Source: Bradyrhizobium lablabi (GTDB taxonomy: Bacteria; Pseudomonadota; Alphaproteobacteria; Rhizobiales; Xanthobacteraceae). From it: DNA of 32,658 nt. The number at the start of each line of letters is the position of its first letter. The stretch's first letter is position 1. Position numbers and translations under genes: made by a program. The stretch lies in NCBI RefSeq assembly GCF_001440475.1, contig NZ_LLYB01000068.1:24874-57531 (forward strand). Direction: 5' to 3'. Under the pieces are notes generated by a model, which saw only the letters and a list, made by a program, of their open reading frames with translations, did not search any database and had not been told where the DNA came from. This document shows, piece after piece, positions 9,033-17,401 of this stretch.

Positions 9033-10463
9033 ATGGTTCCGAATTACGCCACAACAGAAGATGTCTTGAAGACGATCAAGGACGAGAAGGTCCAGATGAT
9101 CGATCTGCGGTTCACCGACCTGCCGGGTGTTTGGCAGCATTTTTCCGTCCCGCCGAGCGCGGTGAATAGCGACAGCCTCGATGAAGGCATCGGATTCGAC
9201 GGGTCATCGATCCGCGGCTTTCAGGAGATTCAGGAAAGCGACATGCTGGTCGTTCCGGACCCGACGACGGCCTTCGTCGACCCGTACACCCCGGCAAAGA
9301 CGCTGATCCTGATTTGCAACATCCGCGACCCGGTGACGGGACAACCCTACAGCCGCGATGCGCGCTACATCGCCCAGAAAGCCGAGAGCTATCTGAAGGG
9401 CACCGGGCGCGCCGATACCAGTTATTTCGGCCCGGAGGCTGAGTTCTTCGTATTCAATGGTGTCCGCTACGGACAGGGCATCAACTACGCCTTCCACGAA
9501 ATCGAGTCCATTGAGGGCAGCTGGAATACCGGCAAAAAGGAAGAGCCGAATCTGGGCCACAAGCCGCGCCCGAAAGAGGGTTACTTCCCCGTCCCCCCGA
9601 CCGACAGCATGCAGGATCTGCGAACCGAGATGGTGCTGACGATGGAGTCACTGGGGATCCAGATCGAGGCCCATCACCATGAGGTCGCGACCGGTGGGCA
9701 AAACGAAATCGACATGCGTTTCACCACGCTCACCCGCATGGCCGACAACCTGATGATCTACAAATACGTGGTCAAGAACAGCGCCCGCCAGAACGGCATG
9801 ACCGCGACATTCATGCCTAAGCCGCTGTTCGAGGACAACGCGTCCGGCATGCATGTGCATCAGAGCCTGTGGAATGGCGAGACCAACCTGTTTTACGGCA
9901 AGGCCGACTACGCCGAGCTGAGCGAGCTCGGCCGCTATTACATCGGCGGCTTGCTCAAGCACGCCTGGGCGCTATGCGGGCTTTGTGCCCCAACGACGAA
10001 TTCATATCGGCGTCTGGTGCCCGGCTACGAGGCGCCGATCAACCTGGTCTATTCGCAGCGCAACCGCTCGGCCTGCTGCCGCATACCGATGTATTCGCCG
10101 AACCCGCGCGCCAAGCGCGTCGAATTTCGCTCGCCTGATCCCTCGTGCAATCCATACCTCGCCTTCGCCGCGATGTTGATGGCCGGCCTCGATGGCATCG
10201 ACAACCGCATCGATCCCGGCAGCCCCATCGACAAGAACCTGTATGACCTGCCGCCCGCGGAAGCAAAAGAGGTGAAGTCGACTCCCGGCTCGCTCGACCA
10301 GGCGCTCGACGCCCTCGAAAGCGACCACGCGTTCCTGCTACGGGGCGAGGTCTTCACCAGGGATGTGATCGAGACATGGCTCGAGTACAAGCGCACGAAG
10401 GAAATCGACCCGATCCGGCTGCGACCCCACCCTCACGAATTTCATCTCTATTACGACATCTAG
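9033..10463 (+). CDS. glnA: glutamine synthetase type I (accessory paralogue)
   Basis: The enzyme makes glutamine from glutamate, ammonia and ATP. From the ATG at 9033 (GAGGAG at 9020-9025) the protein is 476 residues, close to the 469 of classical GSI. The frame runs back to a TTG at 8877, but the extra 52 residues are low-complexity and unlike the family. Visible are the beta-grasp part with FDGSSIRGF (residues 55-63), the metal-binding glutamates in GPEAEFFVF (133-141), the ATP-region motif [10 protein letters not shown], the loop [13 protein letters not shown], and [17 protein letters not shown]. The adenylylation segment [13 protein letters not shown] carries the target tyrosine at about residue 404, so GlnE control is possible. 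Two normally conserved stretches differ from the consensus as I know it ([11 protein letters not shown] and [18 protein letters not shown]). There is no glnB next to it, unlike the housekeeping glnBA pair of rhizobia, so it is more likely an extra copy. Confidence 0.9.
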   Translation: MVPNYATTEDVLKTIKDEKVQMIDLRFTDLPGVWQHFSVPPSAVNSDSLDEGIGFDGSSIRGFQEIQESDMLVVPDPTTAFVDPYTPAKTLILICNIRDPVTGQPYSRDARYIAQKAESYLKGTGRADTSYFGPEAEFFVFNGVRYGQGINYAFHEIESIEGSWNTGKKEEPNLGHKPRPKEGYFPVPPTDSMQDLRTEMVLTMESLGIQIEAHHHEVATGGQNEIDMRFTTLTRMADNLMIYKYVVKNSARQNGMTATFMPKPLFEDNASGMHVHQSLWNGETNLFYGKADYAELSELGRYYIGGLLKHAWALCGLCAPTTNSYRRLVPGYEAPINLVYSQRNRSACCRIPMYSPNPRAKRVEFRSPDPSCNPYLAFAAMLMAGLDGIDNRIDPGSPIDKNLYDLPPAEAKEVKSTPGSLDQALDALESDHAFLLRGEVFTRDVIETWLEYKRTKEIDPIRLRPHPHEFHLYYDI

Positions 10464-10618
10464 TGCACGTTCCGGCGAAAGCCTGCCGGGGACGTGATCC
10501 GGAGGGACACCACGCGCCGCAAGCCAGCGGATCCTCACCTGCGCACATCAGTCGCACTAGGCGCACCAAAAACCATTACTACATGCACAGGGAGACTTGC
10601 GCAGAGGAGGTGAGCTTC

Positions 10619-10981
10619 ATGCGCATTCGACATTGGCAAGACGTTGCCAGCCTGGTGCTGGGCGTCTGGCTGGTTTTGTCGCCGTTCGTCCTCGGTTTCA
10701 CCGTGGCGGCCACCTGGATCACCGTCGCGCTTGGGTTATGCGTTATCTTGTTTGCCTTGGAGGGGTTCATCATTCCGTCCTATCTGGAGGAGTGGGGAGA
10801 AATTCTCCTCGGCCTGGCCCTGCTGGCGGCGCCCTGGACAGTTGGCTACGAGACAACATCAGCTACGGTAAACAGTGCGGTGTCAGGTTTGGTCGTGATC
10901 CTGTTTGCAGTCTGGGAATTGGCGACCGATCGCGACTTCACCACATGGTGGCACGATCACTGGCATCGAACAGCGAACTGA
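10619..10981 (+). CDS. SPW-repeat membrane protein, 120 residues
   Basis: The ATG at 10619 has a strong ribosome site GAGGAGG just upstream, so the longer reading frame is not used. The protein carries two copies of the SPW-type repeat of about 50 residues. The first is LVLGVWLVLSPFVLGF (near residues 12-27). The second is ILLGLALLAAPWTVGY, where the motif has drifted to APW. Each repeat supplies two hydrophobic segments, giving about four membrane helices in all, with a His/Trp-rich C-terminal tail (TTWWHDHWHRT). The SPW family (Pfam SPW) is widespread in soil bacteria and its role is not established. It lies 155 bases after the glutamine synthetase paralogue on the same strand. Confidence 0.8.
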   Translation: MRIRHWQDVASLVLGVWLVLSPFVLGFTVAATWITVALGLCVILFALEGFIIPSYLEEWGEILLGLALLAAPWTVGYETTSATVNSAVSGLVVILFAVWELATDRDFTTWWHDHWHRTAN

Positions 10982-11425
10982 CAACGAGGAGGTTGTCTGA
11001 AGCCTGACCTGAAAGATCTCGCTGCGACCGTCCATCGGTGACGTCGGGAGCGACAGGTTGGTTCGGCGTGCCGCGCGGACCCATTCGCACCACCCTCGAT
11101 GCCGCGGCAACGGCCGCCCAACGCGCCGCCTCTTGTTGAGGTGACGCCGGCGGATGAGTGCTCGACGGCGCCGTTCGCCGAGATACCGTTTTATGGCCTG
11201 ACTGAGCCAAAAGTCTTATGAGGCCGTCTCCTGTTTAGAGACTAAAATGATTCCCGCGCCTTGCTCCCGGGCTGACGGGAAAAGGCAATCATGGCTCGCG
11301 GCGCTGAAAGCCGTTTTGAGCCCCGGGCGGTTTCAAACCGCCCTGAGGATAAGCGCTCCGCGCAAACCTCGCACCCGTCGCAGCAAGCAAACAGGAGGGC
11401 ATAGGACGCAATAGAGGAGGACAAC
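10982..11425. other. 444-base intergenic stretch before the MHS transporter
   Basis: No frame here looks like a protein by composition or ribosome site. It contains a perfect 9-bp inverted repeat (listed separately) about 80 bases before the transporter start, and a strong GAGGAGG ribosome site next to the transporter. I see no clear sigma-70 promoter. Confidence 0.5.
11325..11343. repeat. perfect 9-bp inverted repeat upstream of the MHS transporter
   Basis: GGGCGGTTT and AAACCGCCC are separated by one base (C at 11334). The close symmetry fits an operator for a dimeric repressor better than a terminator: as a hairpin the loop would be very tight and no T run follows. It lies 83 bases before the transporter ATG. 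The regulator is unknown. Confidence 0.5.
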
Positions 11426-12757
11426 ATGGCTATGCAAATCCCACGGGATTTCCGCCGCGTGATCGTCGCCGCGTCGGTCGGGAACGTCATCGAGTGGTAT
11501 GATTTCTACATTTTCGGAAGTCTGGCCGCGGTCCTGTCAGTCAAGTTCTTCGAACAATCCCATCCGGTCGCAGCCCTTCTCAGCACGATCGCGCTGTTCA
11601 CTGCCGGATTTCTCATTCGTCCGTTGGGAGCTTTCCTGTTTGGATGGATGGGCGACCGGGTCGGTCGCAAATACACCTTCCTCGTGACGCTCAGCGGAAT
11701 GGGAATCGGTACCGGGGCTATCGGGTTGATCCCGACCTTCGAACAGATCGGTCTGGCCGCCGCGTTCATCCTCTTCGGTCTGCGAATGATCCAGGGCCTT
11801 TGCCTGGGCGGTGAGTATGGCGGCGCCATCACCTATGTCGCCGAGCACGTCCCGGACGAGCGCCGCGGCTACTACACCGGTTGGCTTCAGACCTCGCCTA
11901 CGCTCGGGATCGTGGTGTCGCTGGCCGTGATCATCGCAACCCGCACCTATTTCGGCAATCAGGTCTTCGACGCGTGGGCCTGGCGCGTCCCGTTCCTGGT
12001 GTCCTTCCTGCTGGTGGGCATCGCAATCTACATCCGGCTTCAATTGCAGGAGACGCCGATCTTCCAGGAGATAAAGGCCAAGGGCCAGATGACTAGAAAT
12101 CCCTGGAAGGAGGCCTTCCTCAGCTCCAACATCAAATACGTAGGTATCGCCACCATCGTGCTGATCGGGCAAGGCGTGGTTTGGTACAGCGGCCAGTTCT
12201 GGGCGTTGTACTTCCTGCAGCAAGTCTCCAAGGTGGACCCGCTGACCTCGGCCTACATCGTCGGAGCAGCGCTGCTGATTGCAACGCCAAGCCTGATCTT
12301 TTTTGGCTGGCTGTCCGACATCATCGGCCGCAAGCCGGTGATCCTGGGCGGCATGTTACTGGCGGCGATCACCTACTATCCGCTGTATTCGTGGCTGGGG
12401 ACGGTCACGCAGCCAGGCAACATCAACTATCCGGTCGCGGTCTTCATCATCTTCATCCTCGTTTGCTACGTCGGGATGGTGTACGGGCCGGTCGGGGCGT
12501 TCCTGGCGGAATTCTTCCCCGGCAGAATTCGCTACACGTCGGTGTCGGTGCCGTATCACATCGGCAACGGCTGGGGCGGCGGACTGGTGCCGTTCATCAC
12601 CTCGGCAGCTTTCGCGGCCACCGGCAGCATCGGCTACGCGCTGATCTACCCGATCCTGGTTCCTGCGGTTTGCTTCGTGCTTGCCGTCTTCCTGATGCCG
12701 GAGACCCGCAAGATCAGCATCTGGCAGCCGATCGAGGAGATGAAAACGGCGGCCTAG
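11426..12757 (+). CDS. MFS transporter, metabolite:proton symporter (MHS) family
   Basis: A 443-residue inner-membrane protein with about 12 hydrophobic segments. The N-terminus reads VIVAASVGNVIEWYDFYIFG, the hallmark of the MHS branch (ProP, KgtP, ShiA, CitA type proton-driven uptake). The family signature GWMGDRVGRKYTF lies between helices 2 and 3. Its repeat in the second half is FFGWLSDIIGRKPVI. The motif RMIQGLCLGGEYGGAITYVAE in helix 4 and the following loop is also typical. MHS carriers import organic acids, betaines or shikimate, and the substrate cannot be read from the sequence. The ATG has a GAGGAGG ribosome site. It is the last gene of the plus-strand accessory stretch. Confidence 0.9.
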   Translation: MAMQIPRDFRRVIVAASVGNVIEWYDFYIFGSLAAVLSVKFFEQSHPVAALLSTIALFTAGFLIRPLGAFLFGWMGDRVGRKYTFLVTLSGMGIGTGAIGLIPTFEQIGLAAAFILFGLRMIQGLCLGGEYGGAITYVAEHVPDERRGYYTGWLQTSPTLGIVVSLAVIIATRTYFGNQVFDAWAWRVPFLVSFLLVGIAIYIRLQLQETPIFQEIKAKGQMTRNPWKEAFLSSNIKYVGIATIVLIGQGVVWYSGQFWALYFLQQVSKVDPLTSAYIVGAALLIATPSLIFFGWLSDIIGRKPVILGGMLLAAITYYPLYSWLGTVTQPGNINYPVAVFIIFILVCYVGMVYGPVGAFLAEFFPGRIRYTSVSVPYHIGNGWGGGLVPFITSAAFAATGSIGYALIYPILVPAVCFVLAVFLMPETRKISIWQPIEEMKTAA

Positions 12758-12811
12758 TTTGACCGCCCAGGGCACGATCCGGCACAGCGTGTAGCGGTTT
12801 CTCCCTCGCGA

Positions 12812-12829
12812 CAAACGCGAACGCGTTTG
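12812..12829. repeat. perfect 8-bp palindrome in the MFS-lpxB interval
   Basis: CAAACGCG and CGCGTTTG are separated by AA. It sits inside a stretch (about 12790-12850) with the words GTAGCGGTTT and GATCATGCTC. These recall the short dispersed intergenic repeats I associate with Bradyrhizobium genomes. Membership in such a family is inference from memory. Confidence 0.4.
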
Positions 12830-12847
12830 CGTGGAGATCATGCTCAC

Positions 12848-12896
12848 GCAAAAAGAAAAGGCGGGATGACTGCTCGCAGAAAAATCAACCCGCCTT
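12848..12896 (-). terminator. rho-independent terminator of the lpxA-lpxI-lpxB unit
   Basis: Read on the minus strand, AAGGCGGG (12896-12889) pairs with CCCGCCTT (12865-12858), and a T-rich tail follows (TTTTCTTTTT). The long loop contains a small inner stem CTGC-GA-GCAG. The first arm overlaps the last codons of lpxB, so the stop codon lies inside the hairpin. Confidence 0.75.
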
Positions 12897-14075
12897 AGCC
12901 TGCCACATCGTCGCCAGCACGATATCGGCGGCGCGCACGCTGGGCGGCTGGTTGCCGGTCGACATGACGCCGTCGATCTTGGCGAAGCCCTCGAGTTGCT
13001 TCCGGCGCAAGTCGCTGTCGCTCATCACATCGCGCAAGGCGGCTGCGAGTTTGTCCGGCGTGCAGTCCTCCTGCAGGAATTCGGGAACGACGTTCTCGCC
13101 GATCACGAGATTGGCGAGAATCACCGAGTTCACCTTGATCGCGCGGCGCAGAATCCACGCCTCCATTGCGCCGGTGCGGTAGGCCGTCACCATCGGCACG
13201 CCCGCCAGCGCCAGTTCGAGCGTCACCGTGCCTGACTTGGCCAGTGCCGCGTGCGCGATCCGAAACTTCGCGCGCTTCTCCTGCTCGCCGATGACGACCT
13301 GGGGCTGCACCGGCCAGCCCTTCACGGCCTCCACGACCGTCTCCTGCAGATGCGGCATGGTCGGCAGCAGCAGTTCGAACGCGGTGCCCTGCTCCTGCAG
13401 CCGCGCCACCGTCTGGCCGAACACCGCCATGTGGTGGCGGATTTCGCTGCGGCGGCTGCCCGGCAGCACCAATAGCACCGGCGGCGATTCCGCCCGCCGC
13501 GCAGCCTCGTCGGCGTCCGGGCGCAGCGAGGCCAGTTGCTCGGTCAGGGGATGGCCGACATAGCTGCAGGGCGGGCCGTGCAGCCGTCGATAGGCCTCGG
13601 GCTCGAACGGCAGCAGCGCCAGCACGTGATCGACATATTTCAGCATCGCCCGCGCCCGGCCCGGCCGCCACGCCCAGACCGAGGGCGATACATAGTCGAC
13701 GATCGGCAAGGTCGGATCCTTGGCGCGGACGCGCTTGGCGACGCGGTGGGTGAAGTCGGGACTGTCGATGATGACGAGAATATCGGGCGCGGCTTCCGTC
13801 ACCGCGATCGCGGTTTCCTTGATCAGGCCGAGGATCTTCGGCAGATCCTTGACGACGGCGGCAAGCCCGATGATCGAGAGCTCCTCGATCGGAAACAGCG
13901 ACTCCAGGCCTTCGCGCGCCATCGCACGGCCGCCAACGCCTTCGAACTGCACCCCGTCGCCAAGGCGCTGTCGCAGCACCTTCATCAAATTGGCGCCGAG
14001 GCGATCGCCGGACTCTTCCGTCGCGATCAGAAAGATCCTCCGCTCCATCCCGGCGGTCGCGCGAGACGGCGTCAC
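12885..14075 (-). CDS. lpxB: lipid-A-disaccharide synthase
   Basis: A peripheral inner-membrane glycosyltransferase (GT19) that joins UDP-2,3-diacylglucosamine and lipid X into the tetra-acylated disaccharide of lipid A. The N-terminal motif FLIATEESGDRLGANLM and the nucleotide-binding stretch VLPGSRRSEIRHH are clear, and the segment SPSVWAWRPGRARAM is typical of the family. At 396 residues the length is normal. The frame starts with GTG 14075, whose GTGA overlaps the lpxI stop, indicating translational coupling. An alternative ATG is 9 codons in (14048, MERRIFL). It is the last gene of its unit and ends within a terminator hairpin. Confidence 0.96.
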   Translation of the reverse strand: MTPSRATAGMERRIFLIATEESGDRLGANLMKVLRQRLGDGVQFEGVGGRAMAREGLESLFPIEELSIIGLAAVVKDLPKILGLIKETAIAVTEAAPDILVIIDSPDFTHRVAKRVRAKDPTLPIVDYVSPSVWAWRPGRARAMLKYVDHVLALLPFEPEAYRRLHGPPCSYVGHPLTEQLASLRPDADEAARRAESPPVLLVLPGSRRSEIRHHMAVFGQTVARLQEQGTAFELLLPTMPHLQETVVEAVKGWPVQPQVVIGEQEKRAKFRIAHAALAKSGTVTLELALAGVPMVTAYRTGAMEAWILRRAIKVNSVILANLVIGENVVPEFLQEDCTPDKLAAALRDVMSDSDLRRKQLEGFAKIDGVMSTGNQPPSVRAADIVLATMWQAKAG

Positions 14076-14929
14076 GCCGCCAACCCCTGGATGAACAGGC
14101 CGGCCTTGTCCGCGGACTCGATCATACCTTGCGCGTCAGCGGCAATGGTGTGGCCGGCGATCACGGCGATGCCGGCGAGCCCGGCCTTGGCCGCGCCGTC
14201 GATGGTTTTGGCCCCGACGGTCGGCAGGTCGAAGCGCAAATCCTGGCCGCTCTTCGGCGCCTTCACCAGCACGCCGCGGCCGGACTTGGCTCTGATACGC
14301 CCGGCCTCGCGCAGCCGCGCCACGCGCGCCAGCAGCCCGTCGGTGCCCTCGATGTCCTCGACCGCGACCACGTGCCCGTCGATCACGACCACAGCCTGGC
14401 CGATGTCGAAGGGCCCGAGCGCGCCGAGCACCTCGCGCCCCCTGGCGATATCGGCCATGGCGGCCGGATCGGGCGCGGCGCAGGCAATATTTCCTTCCGG
14501 CATCAGGATATCAGGCGCGACATCCCTGATGCCGACCATCCGAAAGCCCTCCTGTTCGAGGAGGCGGCCGATCCCCGACAGCAGATGATCGTCGCCGCCG
14601 CGAAACGCCGCGAGAACATGGCCGATAACCCGCAGCGTTCCCAAGTCCAGCCTGACTTCCGACAGCGCCGGGCGCAGCAGCGTGCCGATGAAGATCAGGT
14701 CGCGACAGCCCTCGCTGCGGAACAGTTTTGTGGCGCGACCGAACTGTCCGACCGAAATCCAGTGATGGCGGAAGCGTTCGACGCGGGCAGGATCGCAGGC
14801 GCCGCGCAGCGCGAACAGCACCGGCGCGATCCCCCTTGCCGCAAGTGAATCCGCCACCGCGAACGGCATCGCGCCGCCGCCTGCGATGACGCCGACCGGC
14901 GATGAAATGTCTGTTGCCGCTGAAATCAT
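14072..14929 (-). CDS. lpxI: UDP-2,3-diacylglucosamine diphosphatase, LpxI type
   Basis: LpxI (former DUF1009) hydrolyses UDP-2,3-diacylglucosamine to lipid X plus UMP, the step done by LpxH in enteric bacteria. The start is taken at ATG 14929, giving MISAATDISSPVGVIAGGGA with the glycine-rich family N-terminus. This ATG is 19 bases after the lpxA stop. A longer frame begins inside lpxA and adds a tail unlike the family. The C-terminal part shows VEDIEGTDGLLARV and FDLPTVGAKTIDGAAKAGLAG, typical of LpxI. At 285 residues it is normal length. It sits between lpxA and lpxB exactly where alphaproteobacteria keep it. No lpxH is seen in the window. Confidence 0.93.
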   Translation of the reverse strand: MISAATDISSPVGVIAGGGAMPFAVADSLAARGIAPVLFALRGACDPARVERFRHHWISVGQFGRATKLFRSEGCRDLIFIGTLLRPALSEVRLDLGTLRVIGHVLAAFRGGDDHLLSGIGRLLEQEGFRMVGIRDVAPDILMPEGNIACAAPDPAAMADIARGREVLGALGPFDIGQAVVVIDGHVVAVEDIEGTDGLLARVARLREAGRIRAKSGRGVLVKAPKSGQDLRFDLPTVGAKTIDGAAKAGLAGIAVIAGHTIAADAQGMIESADKAGLFIQGLAA

Positions 14930-14948
14930 GGCTGCGGCGATCCCGTCA

Positions 14949-15752
14949 TCACTGTTTGTGGCTGTCGTCGGCGGGCAGGCACAACGCACGGTGCTTGCCC
15001 TGCTCGATGAAGGCGAGGATTTCGGCGATCGCCGGGTCCTCGCCGGCCAGCGGCTGCACCGCGTTCAGGCGCTCGGCAAAGATGCCGGGGCCGTGAAACA
15101 GTTTCTGGTAGAACGAGCGCACTTTCGCCAGCCGCTCCTTGGTGAACTTGCGGCGCTTCATGCCGATGATGTTCAGCCCTTCGAGGCTCGCATACTGGCC
15201 GTTGGCGAGCCCGAATGGAATTATGTCGCCGCGCACGCCGCAGACGCCGCCGACCATCACCTGCGGCCCGATCCGCGTGAACTGGTGCACGGCGGACAAC
15301 CCGCCGATGAAGACGAAATCGCCGATTTCGCAATGGCCGCCGAGCGTCGCCGAAGTGGCGAAAATCACGTCATTGCCGACCTGGCAATCATGTCCGACAT
15401 GGCTGCAGTTCATGAAGTAGCCGCGCTCGCCGACTCGCGTCACGCCCCCGCCGGCAACCGTGCCGGCGTTCATGGTCGACGATTCGCGGATGGTGCAGCC
15501 CGCGCCGATCTCGAGCCTCGTCAGCTCGCCCTTGTAACTCAGCGATTGCGGCGGCGTGCCGAGCGAGACGAACGGATAAATCGTGCAGCCGTCGCCGATC
15601 GTGGTCTGCGCGGTGACGTGCACATGCGCGATCAACTTGCAGTTTGCGCCGATGACGACATTGGGCCCGATGATGCAATAGGGACCGATTGTCGTCCCCT
15701 CGCCGATCACAGCGCCGTCCTCAACCCGCGCGGTTGGATCGATCATCGTCAT
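14949..15752 (-). CDS. lpxA: acyl-ACP:UDP-N-acetylglucosamine O-acyltransferase
   Basis: The first enzyme of lipid A synthesis, a cytoplasmic trimer that moves a 3-hydroxyacyl chain from acyl carrier protein to UDP-GlcNAc. The N-terminal two thirds are hexapeptide repeats of a left-handed beta helix (IGPYCIIGPNVVIGANCKLI and following). The catalytic histidine lies in NCSHVGHDCQVGN. The C-terminal helical part includes GLNIIGMKRRKFTKERL. The length of 267 residues is normal. In relatives lpxA follows fabZ directly. Here the upstream neighbour is a foreign-looking 4.6-kb stretch, so lpxA should need its own promoter. The ATG at 15752 has only a weak ribosome site (AATGAGAG). Confidence 0.96.
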   Translation of the reverse strand: MTMIDPTARVEDGAVIGEGTTIGPYCIIGPNVVIGANCKLIAHVHVTAQTTIGDGCTIYPFVSLGTPPQSLSYKGELTRLEIGAGCTIRESSTMNAGTVAGGGVTRVGERGYFMNCSHVGHDCQVGNDVIFATSATLGGHCEIGDFVFIGGLSAVHQFTRIGPQVMVGGVCGVRGDIIPFGLANGQYASLEGLNIIGMKRRKFTKERLAKVRSFYQKLFHGPGIFAERLNAVQPLAGEDPAIAEILAFIEQGKHRALCLPADDSHKQ

Positions 15753-15796
15753 CCAGAACTCTCATTGCAGTCTCGGGGCTTTCACTAATGTGTTGA

Positions 15797-15825
15797 ATTT
15801 TCAGCTGGTTAGCGCGTGCGCTCAA
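15797..15825 (-). promoter_or_regulatory. weak candidate promoter for lpxA-lpxI-lpxB
   Basis: On the minus strand TTGAGC (15825-15820) and GAAAAT (15802-15797) are 17 bases apart, about 45 bases before lpxA. The -10 box is poor. I list it because the insertion upstream separates lpxA from fabZ and some local promoter is expected. Confidence 0.2.
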
Positions 15826-16011
15826 TGCTGTCCAGTGACGTCTGATTACGCCATGTTTCAGCACCATCGCAGGTGGCCAAACGTGGCCGCGAAGACACTC
15901 TCTCCGTTACGTCAGTGGCGCAGCGCCGTTGGACGCTAAACCTGATATCAACTATTGATTGTATATCATTGTGACACATCTGCAGATCGTTTGGTCGCTG
16001 GCGTGTCGTGC

Positions 16012-16444
16012 ATGTCGCGTATTACCGGCAGGGAGCAAGAGGTACTGACGCTGATCGGCAGGATGATGAATTGCAGGCGCATCGCCGAAGCGTTGCAGAT
16101 ATCCGAATTCACCGCGCGCAAGCACCGCGCGAGCATCATGCGCAAACTGGGCCTGAGAACCACGGCCCAATTGACGGCGCACGCGATGGCCTCCGCAGGC
16201 GTGGAGAAGCCTTCAGCTCCTTTTCCCAGGTGGTTGGCAGCTGCGGCCGCGCGAGATCGAGATCGTCGGACTGGTCGGCGACGGACTGACCAGCAAGGAA
16301 ATCGCGCGAAAGCTGCGCATCAGCCCGCTGACGGTACGCAAGCATCGCGAGAACGCGATGCGCAAGCTTGAAATCCACAGCATGGCCGAGCTGATGCGGT
16401 TCGCCCACGCGCTTCGCGCTTCGAGTACGCCATCGGAGCCATAG
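16012..16444 (+). pseudogene. frame-broken regulator with two LuxR-type HTH domains
   Basis: Two LuxR-type DNA-binding domains follow each other in different frames. The first, from ATG 16012, reads ITGREQEVLTLIGRMMNCRR ... SEFTARKHRASIMRKLGL and is intact up to about 16198. The second, in the next frame from 16241 to TAG 16442-16444, reads LRPREIEIVGLVGDGLTSKE ... SPLTVRKHRENAMRKLEI. The second frame opens only after a stop at 16172 and contains no ATG, GTG or TTG before its domain, so it cannot be started separately. The first frame continues to 16371 as Arg-rich nonsense. One base lost or gained between about 16200 and 16240 (near CTCCTTTTCCCAGG) would restore a single protein of about 143 residues. 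There is no receiver or sensor domain. A sequencing error or programmed frameshift is also possible. The frame also extends back to a TTG at 15955, in AT-rich DNA. Confidence 0.75.
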
Positions 16445-16595
16445 CGGCGACACCAGCCTTGAAGCATCCTTAGGTTGTGTCTGCGTATACCAAATCCATG
16501 AATTGAGGCCGGAATCACCGGGTCGATGACGGATCGCAACCGATGGCACCGGTTCCAACCAGTCCTTCCTCGCAAACCGCTCAAGGAGACGCAAC

Positions 16596-17249
16596 ATGGC
16601 GACCTACAACATTCAGGTCCTGAATTCTTCGGGCTTCTCGAAAAGCTACATTCTGTTCATGCAGCCACCGCAGGTTACGTCCACCGGCGGCCAGCCCGTT
16701 GTCTACACCAACGCCTGGGTCACCTTTAATGGCATTCAACCAGGCGGCACCGACACCGTCACCTATACCGACTCGACATTCGCCTATTGGGCGACCGCCA
16801 CCATGCCGGTGGGGCCGGGTACGACGATGGGCCAGAGCGGCGTCGCCGCGGTCGACATCACAGCCCAGGACAGCGTGCCCTTCATCGGCACGGTGCCGAC
16901 CGGCTTCGGACCGGTCACGGCGGGCGGCGCGGCGAGCGGTTCTTACCGGATCATCGCCCAGGGCGATTTCAATTCGTCGAACGGGTATCTGTTCGGACTT
17001 GCGCGGCCCGGCAACGTGCCGAACATCCCCTCGCCGGTCGCCACCTTCGTGGCCGAACCGAACGATACGTTCAACATCACGCCCGTGATCAATTTCTATG
17101 TCGCGGACGGCGCTTATGTGCCCGGCCAAATCATCGACTACACCCAGGCTTCCACCAATGCCGGCACCGTCAGCTTCACCGGCCGGTCGCAGACCAACGC
17201 CGTCGTGACGCAGGGTACCAACGGGCTCTTCACCACGCAGTACTACTGA
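16596..17249 (+). CDS. protein of unknown function, 217 residues (paralogue A of the cassette)
   Basis: The ATG at 16596 has a good AAGGAG ribosome site (16583-16588). The protein starts MATYNIQVLNSSGFSKSYIL, has no signal peptide or membrane helix, lacks cysteine, and is rich in Gly, Thr, Val, Ser and aromatic residues. This suggests an all-beta fold. Recognisable blocks are NAWVTF, DSTFAYWAT, QDSVPFIG, SNGYLFGLA, SPVATFVAEPNDTFNI and the terminal NGLFTTQYY. All of these recur in the protein at 18511-19167 (about 150 of 217 positions identical by hand). I do not recognise the family. The lack of a signal peptide points to a cytoplasmic protein or one exported by a non-Sec route. It is first in a plus-strand cassette of three, 151 bases after the broken LuxR-type regulator. 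Confidence 0.85.
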   Translation: MATYNIQVLNSSGFSKSYILFMQPPQVTSTGGQPVVYTNAWVTFNGIQPGGTDTVTYTDSTFAYWATATMPVGPGTTMGQSGVAAVDITAQDSVPFIGTVPTGFGPVTAGGAASGSYRIIAQGDFNSSNGYLFGLARPGNVPNIPSPVATFVAEPNDTFNITPVINFYVADGAYVPGQIIDYTQASTNAGTVSFTGRSQTNAVVTQGTNGLFTTQYY

Positions 17250-17265
17250 GAATTTCGACAGCCAG

Positions 17266-17294
17266 GGCCGCCACGACCGTAGTTCGTCGCGGCC
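17266..17294 (+). terminator. possible hairpin after paralogue A
   Basis: GGCCGCCACGA (17266-17276) pairs with TCGTCGCGGCC (17284-17294) with one mismatch and a 7-base loop, 17 bases after the stop at 17249. No T run follows, so it may be a stabilising 3' hairpin or partial terminator within the cassette. Confidence 0.35.
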
Positions 17295-17401
17295 TCGGCC
17301 GGCGGATCGAGATCCAGCGGCCGCAACACGGTCCGCAACATCGAGACCCACGCGGGAGATTCAACAGATCAGGTCGATACGCGAAAACACGGGAGGTAAA
17401 A

